From: an uncultured Saprospiraceae bacterium
Lineage (GTDB): Bacteria; Bacteroidota; Bacteroidia; Chitinophagales; Saprospiraceae
Direction of reading: 5' to 3'
DNA: 28,961 nucleotides
Assembly: GCA_937973565.1 (NCBI GenBank)
Contig: CALJKQ010000103.1
Location: 1-28,961 of the forward strand
Of the stretch, positions 22,766-28,961 are shown in pieces (the first letter of the stretch is position 1; each line of letters starts with the position of its first letter). Made by a program: the position numbers and the translations under genes. The notes below the pieces were generated by a model that saw only the letters and a list, made by a program, of their open reading frames with translations, was not told where the DNA came from and searched no databases.

Positions 22766-25700
22766 ATGAGGAGTAATCGCTTTTGGGGGTTGATTTCAGC
22801 CCTGCTCATTGTTTGTATTGTGCTTACCTCGGGCTGTGTTTCCAGAAAGCGAAAAAACGAGGTTTCCAAGCTCGGTAAGTTCTATCACAATGTCACTTCC
22901 GAATACAATGGCTATTTCAACGCCAATGAGCTCTATGAAGCCAGTTTACTCACCCTTAGAGAAAAAAACAACGACAACTACACCAAAATTCTGGAAGTCT
23001 ATGATTATTTGTCGGTGCCCGATGCAAAAATTGTCAACCCTGATCTGGATAAAGCCATAGAAAAACTGACCCGTGTTGCCGCCATCCACGAACCGGGTGA
23101 TTGGGTGGACAATTGTTATGTCTTAATGGCAAAATCACAATACCTCAAGCAAGATTATGAAAGTGCCCTGGAAACACTGGAGTATTTTGAAGAAGACTTT
23201 AACCCGGTAAACCCATACGGCAGGAACTTCAAGAAGAAAAAAATAAGTGCCAAACAAAGAAAAGCAGAAAGCGAGGCAAAACGCGAAGAGGAAAAGAAAA
23301 AGAAAGAGGAAAAAAGAGAGGCCGAGGAAAAGAAAAAAGAAGAAGAAAAGAAGATCAAGGAAGAAGCTAAAAAAGACCTAAAAAAACAAAGAGAGGAAGA
23401 TAAGAAACAGAGAGAAAAACAAAGGGAACAAGAAAAGAAAGAAAGAGAAAAACAGAAAAAGAAAGGGAAACGAACCACCAAAACAAAAACAGAAACCAAA
23501 CAGGACTCTGTTAAAGCCAACGTGCCCAATCCTGCCAACAATACCAATAAACAGGGAAGCAAGCCCGAAGTAAAACCAACCCTGCCTGCAGAAGAAGAGG
23601 AAGAAGAAGAAGTGACCACCGATGCTGCTGCAACAAAGAAAAAAACCACCGAAGACAAGACATCGTACAGTGAAGGATTGGTATGGTTGGCCAAAACCTA
23701 TACAAGGTTAGAACAATATTCCAACGCCGAATTCCTGTTGAAAGGCCTGGAAAAAAATGCTGGTATCAAAGAAGAAGTCAGGGATGAAATAGCGCCGGCA
23801 ATGGCCGATCTGCTGATCAAACAACGCGATTATGAACCCGCCCTGGCCTACCTTGACCTGGCCATCGAAGGCAATGCCTCTAAAAACAACAAAGCGCGAT
23901 ATGCTTTCATCGCCGGACAAATCCATAGATTGCAGAAGAACCCAACCGCCGCATCTGCCTATTTTCTGAAAGCTAAAAAATATGCCAAAGATTTCAAACT
24001 GAAATTTATGTCTGAGCTGGCGTATGCTACCTCTTTGTCTGCAAGAGGCAATGGAGGACACGAAGCTACCGTCAAACAGTTGGAAAAGTTTTTGAAAGAA
24101 GATAAATACAGTGAATTCAAAGACCAGATTTATTATTCCCTTGGAGAAACGGTCTATCCTCACGATGAGGCACTGGCGAAGGAGTATTTTATGAAAAGTT
24201 CTGCTGCCAATAGCAACAACACCTCACTTAAAACCGAGTCTTCTTACTATTTGGCTCAAATCAACCTGAATGAAAAGGTTTATCACATTTCCAAAAGTTA
24301 TTTTGATACTACGCTGATCAATCTCCCCAAAAATGATGAACGGTATTTCTATGTCAAAAACATGGCCAACAACCTTACATCTATAGCCAAAAATGCGCAA
24401 ACGGTTGAAAGGCTCGACAGCCTTCTGGCCATGGGCGAGCTTTCACCGGAAGAACTGCAGAAAATAGCGAAACGCAGACTTGAAAATGAAAGAAAAAATG
24501 GCAAGGCCGATGAACCGGTTGCAGGTACCAAACCGGGTGTTTTTGCCAACACCCAAAAAAGCGGGGGCTTTGGCTTGAGCAACTTTTTTGCCTATAACCC
24601 CATCGCCGTAGAAGCAGGTAAAAACAGTTTCAAAAACACCTGGGGCACCAGAAAATCGGAAGACAACTGGCGGCGCTCTAACAAGTCATACAACCAGACC
24701 GACAGCGATCCCGTAACGGAACAAAAATCAGGTGATAACGAATCGGTCGATATTACAGATGCTGAATACAAAAGAGTAATGGCGGATGTGCCTTTAAACA
24801 CACTCCAAAAAGAACAGTATCGCACTGAAATGAAAAAAGCACTCTTTGCACTCGGCAAGGATTATCGCGACAAGATTCAGGAGTACCAGCTTTCGGTGGA
24901 TATACTCGAAAAACTGATCAAAGATTATCCGGGCAGTGAATTTGAAGCTGAGGCATATTACTACCTGTTTATGAATTACACGGATCTGAAAAATACGGCT
25001 ATGGCAGACCGCTACAAAGCCCTGCTGTTGAGCAAATATCCGGATGACAAATTCACCAAAATTGCCAGCGATGCCCAATACCTTGCGGCCCTGGCGGCAG
25101 ATGCCAAAAAGCTGGACCTCTACTACGACCAGAGTTATGAAATGTTCCAAAAAGGTCAGTACGACAAAGTAGTAGGCAGAATTCAGAATGCCATTGATGC
25201 TTTTGGAAAAGAAAATAAACTGATGGCCAAGTTTTCTCTCCTCAATGCCATGTGTCTGGGAGCTACCCAGGGCAAGGAGGCATACATCAAAGCCTTGCAG
25301 GAAGTGGTGGTCAGGTATCCAAAATCACCTGAAGAAACCAAAGCCAAAGAAATTATGCGTTTCCTGGTGGGGGATGGCACTGCCTTTGACCAGGTGGACA
25401 TTCAGGAAGTTGACAAAATCTTTGAAGTAGAAAACGATTCCAGGCATTATGTGGCCGTCATTGTCCTTACAGGAGATGCAGACCCTTTCGATAAAGCTAA
25501 AATTGCCGTTTCTGAATACAACAAACAATTCCACGGCATAGAAAACTTGCAGTTGGGCGAAAACTTTCTCAGCAAAGAAGAAAAAACCCAACTTATTTTG
25601 GTGAGAAGTTTTGACAACGCCACCAAAGCTATGCGGTACTATGAAGGGGTGATGAAAAGCAAAGAGGCCTACATTCCGCCCTCCATTGCAGCATTCGAGA

Positions 25701-25798
25701 TCTTTCCGATTACTACGCGCAATTACAGAAAGTTGATGCAGGAAAAAAGCCATTCCAAATACAGGGCTTTCTTCGAAAAAAATTACCTCAATAAGTAA
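22766..25798 (+). CDS. sprE: SprE/PorW-family TPR lipoprotein (type IX secretion, gliding)
   Basis: A 1010-residue lipoprotein: signal with lipobox TSGC (Cys24), then the SprE/PorW N-terminal region (KLGKFYHNVTSEYNGYFNANEL at 35-56, GDWVDNCYVLMAKSQYLKQDYESALETLEYF), TPR-like helices to the C-terminus, and a C-terminal domain containing RHYVAVIVL, AKIAVSEYN and ITTRNYRKLM, the family ending. PorW/SprE is required for T9SS secretion and gliding, and in Porphyromonas is reported to bridge the PorK/N ring and the translocon. The protein is longer than the Flavobacterium relative, mainly through a Lys/Glu-rich insert at residues 156-300. A Pro/Lys-rich linker around 560-670 is also low in order. 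ATG fits the signal peptide. Confidence 0.88.
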   Translation: MRSNRFWGLISALLIVCIVLTSGCVSRKRKNEVSKLGKFYHNVTSEYNGYFNANELYEASLLTLREKNNDNYTKILEVYDYLSVPDAKIVNPDLDKAIEKLTRVAAIHEPGDWVDNCYVLMAKSQYLKQDYESALETLEYFEEDFNPVNPYGRNFKKKKISAKQRKAESEAKREEEKKKKEEKREAEEKKKEEEKKIKEEAKKDLKKQREEDKKQREKQREQEKKEREKQKKKGKRTTKTKTETKQDSVKANVPNPANNTNKQGSKPEVKPTLPAEEEEEEEVTTDAAATKKKTTEDKTSYSEGLVWLAKTYTRLEQYSNAEFLLKGLEKNAGIKEEVRDEIAPAMADLLIKQRDYEPALAYLDLAIEGNASKNNKARYAFIAGQIHRLQKNPTAASAYFLKAKKYAKDFKLKFMSELAYATSLSARGNGGHEATVKQLEKFLKEDKYSEFKDQIYYSLGETVYPHDEALAKEYFMKSSAANSNNTSLKTESSYYLAQINLNEKVYHISKSYFDTTLINLPKNDERYFYVKNMANNLTSIAKNAQTVERLDSLLAMGELSPEELQKIAKRRLENERKNGKADEPVAGTKPGVFANTQKSGGFGLSNFFAYNPIAVEAGKNSFKNTWGTRKSEDNWRRSNKSYNQTDSDPVTEQKSGDNESVDITDAEYKRVMADVPLNTLQKEQYRTEMKKALFALGKDYRDKIQEYQLSVDILEKLIKDYPGSEFEAEAYYYLFMNYTDLKNTAMADRYKALLLSKYPDDKFTKIASDAQYLAALAADAKKLDLYYDQSYEMFQKGQYDKVVGRIQNAIDAFGKENKLMAKFSLLNAMCLGATQGKEAYIKALQEVVVRYPKSPEETKAKEIMRFLVGDGTAFDQVDIQEVDKIFEVENDSRHYVAVIVLTGDADPFDKAKIAVSEYNKQFHGIENLQLGENFLSKEEKTQLILVRSFDNATKAMRYYEGVMKSKEAYIPPSIAAFEIFPITTRNYRKLMQEKSHSKYRAFFEKNYLNK
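23231..23665 (+). repeat. Lys/Glu-rich low-complexity segment within sprE
   Basis: About 145 codons (residues 156-300) are dominated by Lys, Glu, Arg and Gln in a purine-rich strand, followed by a TKTKTETK stretch, a Pro/Asn linker and a run of eight Glu interrupted by none (residues 276-282 region). It probably forms a single long helix then a flexible linker. It interrupts the TPR array between two helix pairs. Confidence 0.8.
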
Positions 25799-25806
25799 AA
25801 GCGAAT

Positions 25807-26802
25807 TTAACCGGCCAGTTTGATCAGTTCAAGGTGGATGATCACCAGCACCAGGATGATAAACAGGTGTATCAATTCCGGCCACATCCTGTTTTTCATG
25901 TCCAACAGATTGAAGGTGGCAAAGATCGATACCGGAATCGAGAGCAATAGAAACAGATTGTAGTCAGCATGACTTTGGGTCAATGCGATGATGCCCACAA
26001 ACAACATAAACCAATACAAGATACTGATCCTCTTTTGAGCCGCAATCACTTTCTTTCCCATGTAATTGCCAAAATTAGCCAGCATCCACAAAACGATTAC
26101 GATCAATGCTGCCAACACCAATAAGCCGGTAATGCCCAAATCATTCGCCAACACGCCGAAAAAACCAAATCCCGACCTAAACGGTAGGAAATTCCAGGAT
26201 ATGGTTTGACCCAGATAATACTCTTCCACAAACAACAAAAAATAGGGGGTTGTCCATCCGGTCAGATGCTGTAGCCGCTCCAATCCATTGAAAGATCGCA
26301 TAATCATAAAGCCGATATAAGTAAATACAATCAGCAATAGCATAGGTGGGTAAAACATGGATGCCACCGACATATAAAAACCCGACAGGTAAATATCGTC
26401 TGCAGACTTCAGGTTGTTGTAACTGTTGAAAATGGCATTGATCGACAAAATCACAAAGGGTGTCGCCAACAATTCCGGACTTAATCCCAGGTTTTGGGGT
26501 AATATAGAGGCTAATAAAACAAACAACATACCGCTCACCAGGTTATTTTCTCTGCCTATGTGGCTTTTAATCACCAGGCGGTTGATCAGCAATGCATCCA
26601 AAAATAATACTAAAATGGCTACGACGCTTTGGGAGGTGGGCTGTCCCTCGAAAAGATGGAATACACCCCGGGTAAGAAGGCCATCGAAATCATCAGTGGT
26701 ATAAATACCGGGGTTTACGAGGGATTTAATCCTGATCAATACCAAATACGGAAGAAGCAGAATGCTGTTGATGAAAATATTTCGTCTGAATAAGGAAATC
26801 AC
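25807..26802 (-). CDS. Multi-pass membrane protein, DUF6427-like
   Basis: A 331-residue protein with about eight to ten membrane helices spread over its length and short loops. The beginning MISLFRRNIFINSILLLPYL and the segment FNSYNNLKSADDIYLSGFYMSVASMFYPP, followed by FTYIGFMIMRSFNGLER, resemble the DUF6427 family, which I know from Bacteroidota and which has no known function; assignment is from memory of the pattern. It is convergent with sprE (8 bp between stops). A near-consensus minus-strand -7 box (TACCTTTA, 26835-26828) and a 13-bp inverted repeat lie upstream. No catalytic motif is evident. Confidence 0.65.
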   Translation of the reverse strand: MISLFRRNIFINSILLLPYLVLIRIKSLVNPGIYTTDDFDGLLTRGVFHLFEGQPTSQSVVAILVLFLDALLINRLVIKSHIGRENNLVSGMLFVLLASILPQNLGLSPELLATPFVILSINAIFNSYNNLKSADDIYLSGFYMSVASMFYPPMLLLIVFTYIGFMIMRSFNGLERLQHLTGWTTPYFLLFVEEYYLGQTISWNFLPFRSGFGFFGVLANDLGITGLLVLAALIVIVLWMLANFGNYMGKKVIAAQKRISILYWFMLFVGIIALTQSHADYNLFLLLSIPVSIFATFNLLDMKNRMWPELIHLFIILVLVIIHLELIKLAG

Positions 26803-26827
26803 TCGCTGCCCTCTTAAAAATTGTGGT

Positions 26828-26865
26828 TAAAGGTACTTTCTTTTAATAAAATTCCGATGATCGGA
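26828..26865 (-). promoter_or_regulatory. Candidate promoter and operator for the DUF6427-like gene
   Basis: On the minus strand TACCTTTA (26835-26828) is one base from TAnnTTTG. Upstream of it, TCCGATGATCGGA (26853-26865) is a perfect inverted repeat around one base, at about the distance where a -33 element is expected. This arrangement fits a regulator bound at -33. Confidence 0.35.
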
Positions 26866-26897
26866 CCTCTTTTTTGAAATAAAATACCTGTTAAGCC

Positions 26898-26996
26898 CTA
26901 AATAGAGCTCAACAGGTAACTGAGTAATGCCCCGAACAGAAAAATGGCCAGCAAAAACCGGCTGTCCTTGTAGAGGCCTTCGTAATGTGTGTTCAT
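26898..26996 (-). CDS. 32-residue single-pass membrane micro-protein
   Basis: ATG at 26996 to TAG at 26898 encodes MNTHYEGLYKDSRFLLAIFL continuing FGALLSYLLSSI. A polar, charged N-terminal part is followed by one clean hydrophobic helix (about 14-31), the layout of small membrane proteins. An in-frame stop lies four codons upstream, so this is the complete frame. It sits in a 506-bp gap with no competing gene on this strand. The overlapping 76-codon frame (26827-27057) has scattered basic residues and no such organisation. Function unknown; it could be a leader, toxin-like or regulatory subunit. Confidence 0.45.
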   Translation of the reverse strand: MNTHYEGLYKDSRFLLAIFLFGALLSYLLSSI

Positions 26997-27218
26997 GAGT
27001 TTTGGTTAGCTTTGGTATATCCCTTATTCCATAAATGATGCCATGCCATTTTTTCATAATATATGATCTTACCCGTCTTTGAGTGATCGTATTAAAGCAA
27101 TGTATATATGCTCAAAGGCGGCATCCATTGTGCATTGATTTTCTGTGCTTTTTTATATCTTTATTTTAGTTAATGGGTTTCGTTTAATCATCAGCGTTAA
27201 TTCTTAAAATACCGTGAT

Positions 27219-27248
27219 TTGGGTAGAAATGAACTTGTATTGGGTAGA
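27219..27248 (+). repeat. Two direct repeats TTGGGTAGA spaced 21 bp apart
   Basis: TTGGGTAGA occurs at 27219-27227 and 27240-27248, exactly 21 bp start to start (two helical turns), 35 bp before the comM -7 box. Same-face tandem sites fit an activator, but the match is short. Confidence 0.4.
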
Positions 27249-27282
27249 TTCAATAATCCGGGCAGGCTTTATTAAAATGTAT

Positions 27283-27290
27283 TATTTTTG
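27283..27290 (+). promoter_or_regulatory. Candidate -7 box (TATTTTTG) for comM
   Basis: An exact TAnnTTTG match, followed by C, 18 bp upstream of the ATG at 27309. The in-frame TTG at 27288 lies within it, which argues against that codon as a start. No -33 TTG is seen at standard spacing, which would fit an activator-dependent promoter. Confidence 0.45.
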
Positions 27291-27308
27291 CATTCTAATC
27301 CGAAATCT

Positions 27309-28865
27309 ATGTTAGCAAAGACGAACGCAAGCACTGTCCATGGCGTTGAAGCCACCACCATTACCGTAGAAGTCAATACAGGCGGCAAGCCACAAGAAGG
27401 AAAACCCTATTATCAATTGGTCGGTCTGCCCGACAATGCCGTTAAAGAGGGCTTTTCCCGCATTGAATCTGCCATCAGAAACAACAACATTCCCTTTGTC
27501 CGTGTCTTTATGGTAGTAAACCTCGCTCCCGCCGATATCCGCAAAGAAGGTTCTGCCTATGATTTACCCATTGCCGTTGGCATTTTGGCCGCTACCGGTC
27601 AAATCGTCAATGCCCAGCTGGACAAATACGTCATCATGGGTGAACTGGCGCTGGACGGCCAGCTACGCCCCATTAAAGGCGCCTTGCCCATAGCTATTCA
27701 GGCGCGCAAGGAAAAATTTGCAGGACTCATCCTCCCCAAACAAAATGCAAGGGAAGCAGCCATTGTCAATGACCTGCCGGTATATGGTGTTACAAATCTT
27801 CGCCAGGTGGTCGACTTTTTAAATGGCACGCTGACTGTGCATCCGGAACTCCACAACACACGTGATTTTTTCGAAGAAGAAAAAAACAAATACGCCATCG
27901 ACTTCAGCGACGTCAAGGGTCAGGAAAACATCAAACGCGCTATGGAAATTGCTGCAGCAGGTGGCCACAACGTCATTTTGATCGGACCGCCCGGTGCCGG
28001 CAAAACCATGCTGGCCAAAAGATTGCCCACCATTCTACCCCCACTTACCATCAATGAAGCGCTGGAAACAACCAAAATTCATTCGGTAGCCGGGCAGCTC
28101 GGCAACAACACTTCCCTGATCACGGCCAGACCCTTCCGCTCACCCCACCATACCATCAGTGATGTGGCACTGGTAGGTGGAGGATCCAACCCATCACCCG
28201 GAGAAATTTCATTGGCCCACCATGGTGTCTTATTTTTAGACGAATTGCCGGAATTTAAGCGAGCTGTACTGGAAGTCATGCGCCAGCCCATGGAAGCCCG
28301 CAAAGTAACCATCTCCAGAGCCAAAACGACAGTCGACTATCCGGCCAGCTTTATGCTCATTGCGGCCATGAATCCTTGCCCCTGCGGCTACTACAATCAC
28401 CCCGATAAAGAATGCGTATGCGGACCGGGGGTGGTCAAAAAATACTTGTCACGGGTTTCCGGACCCCTGTTGGATAGAATCGATTTACATGTGGAGGTCA
28501 CACCGGTGAGTTACGACGACCTGGCCAACCACGAAGTAAAGGGAGAGTCCAGCGATGTGATCAGGCAACGCATCATCAAAGCCAGGGAAATCCAGGCCCA
28601 ACGCTTTGAAGGTATGGATGAAGTGTATGCCAATGCCCAGATGAATGGCGCTATGCTCCGCGAAGTTTGTGCACTCAACCAGGCGGGCAATTTGTTGCTG
28701 AAAACCGCCATGGAAAAATTGCAATTGTCTGCCCGCGCCTACGACCGCATTCTCAAAGTAGCCAGAACCATTGCCGATCTGGCCGGAAGTGAGGATATCA
28801 AAATCGAACACCTCGCCGAAGCCATCCATTACCGCAACCTCGATCGAGAGGGCTGGGCGGGTTGA
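27309..28865 (+). CDS. comM: ComM/YifB-family AAA+ ATPase (Mg-chelatase-like)
   Basis: 518 residues from the ATG at 27309; full length for ComM/YifB. Layout: N-terminal S5-like ChlI domain about 1-165 (VGLPDNAVKEGFSRIESAIRN, LAPADIRKEGSAYDLPIAVG, GELALDGQLRPIKGALP), AAA+ module about 195-400 with Walker A GPPGAGKT (226-233) and Walker B LFLDELPEF, the sensor-containing AAMNPCPCGYY with its Cys pair, a second Cys-x-Cys (CVCGP), and a C-terminal lid (AYDRILKVARTIADLAG). ComM is a hexameric helicase that promotes branch migration during natural transformation, but it is also found in species not known to be competent. A single gene here. Confidence 0.94.
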   Translation: MLAKTNASTVHGVEATTITVEVNTGGKPQEGKPYYQLVGLPDNAVKEGFSRIESAIRNNNIPFVRVFMVVNLAPADIRKEGSAYDLPIAVGILAATGQIVNAQLDKYVIMGELALDGQLRPIKGALPIAIQARKEKFAGLILPKQNAREAAIVNDLPVYGVTNLRQVVDFLNGTLTVHPELHNTRDFFEEEKNKYAIDFSDVKGQENIKRAMEIAAAGGHNVILIGPPGAGKTMLAKRLPTILPPLTINEALETTKIHSVAGQLGNNTSLITARPFRSPHHTISDVALVGGGSNPSPGEISLAHHGVLFLDELPEFKRAVLEVMRQPMEARKVTISRAKTTVDYPASFMLIAAMNPCPCGYYNHPDKECVCGPGVVKKYLSRVSGPLLDRIDLHVEVTPVSYDDLANHEVKGESSDVIRQRIIKAREIQAQRFEGMDEVYANAQMNGAMLREVCALNQAGNLLLKTAMEKLQLSARAYDRILKVARTIADLAGSEDIKIEHLAEAIHYRNLDREGWAG

Positions 28866-28961
28866 TGCATTCAGCCGATTTGCATTCCTAAAAAGTGGGT
28901 GAATATCACACCTGTCCAAAACGATTTGAATATAAAAATCATTCCCCGAATTTAGTGATTT

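Larger units (their letters stand above)
26997..27308. other. 312-bp AT-rich intergenic region upstream of comM
   Basis: It holds a long imperfect stem (27075-27085 with 27109-27119), a 9-bp direct repeat spaced by 21 bp (27219 and 27240), and the comM -7 box at 27283-27290. No coding frame is convincing and I see no RNA gene. Confidence 0.55.

Noticed and set aside
23155..23694. A 179-codon Ser/Phe-rich frame on the minus strand opposite the sprE insert
   Set aside because: Antisense of a purine-rich low-complexity stretch; such sequence lacks stops by composition alone.
26827..27057. A 76-codon minus-strand frame in the gap before comM
   Set aside because: Basic, unordered residues; the overlapping 32-codon frame has better protein character.
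27288..27308. TTG start for comM
   Set aside because: It overlaps the -7 box, and the family N-terminus begins near MLAKTNAST.
28866..28961. Possible gene or terminator in the last 96 bases
   Set aside because: No convincing stem with T-run, no -7 box and no meaningful frame; nothing supportable.

Overview
The window is about 29 kb of ordinary, densely packed chromosome from a member of the phylum Bacteroidota. The evidence is the gene content: a SprE/PorW-type lipoprotein of the type IX secretion system (T9SS), a PD40-OmpA protein, a DUF4175 protein followed by an ATP-binding protein and YbeY, a YbeY with the third histidine replaced by aspartate, and a DUF6427-like membrane protein. Many upstream regions also carry a TAnnTTTG box, the -7 element of Bacteroidota promoters, and Shine-Dalgarno sequences are mostly absent. 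A Saprospiria- or Chitinophagia-like lineage is a guess from overall protein character. I see no rRNA, tRNA, CRISPR array, insertion sequence, prophage or integrase. Base composition looks even, so there is no sign of recent transfer.

Layout. 1-2449 (+): the end of an M19 membrane dipeptidase gene, overlapping two genes for bacterial-PH-domain membrane proteins of the YdbS/YdbT type. 2503-4718 (+): prs (PRPP synthetase), then an outer-membrane-like lipoprotein and a small beta-barrel-like protein. 4715-7739 (-): a compact mreB, VanX-type dipeptidase lipoprotein, cinA unit, with a conserved hypothetical (7873-8241) upstream. 8600-11287 (+): a TPR protein with a clear promoter and terminator, then a sorbosone-dehydrogenase-family protein. 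11290-12144 (-): acyl-CoA thioesterase II. 12298-14363 (+): phosphohexomutase and a divergent PAP2-like membrane protein. 14350-16041 (-): a PD40-OmpA protein with PorE-like features. 16291-20479 (+): DUF4175 protein, RsbW-like ATPase, YbeY. 20510-21442 (+): homoserine kinase. 21443-22682 (-): a small HAD phosphatase and a membrane-anchored M23 peptidase. 22766-25798 (+): SprE/PorW. 25807-26996 (-): DUF6427-like protein and a 32-residue membrane micro-protein. 27309-28865 (+): ComM/YifB.

The themes are cell-envelope construction (MreB, VanX-like and M23 peptidases, OmpA, beta-barrel proteins, T9SS) and housekeeping metabolism (PRPP, threonine, sugar phosphates). I found no complete new system. 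The most interesting structures are a perfect 18-bp palindrome that places two opposed -7 boxes between the M23 peptidase gene and sprE, a long Lys/Glu-rich insert inside SprE, the mreB/VanX/cinA unit, the DUF4175/ATPase/YbeY operon, and the 32-residue membrane protein. Several gene starts were corrected from TTG/GTG to an internal ATG.
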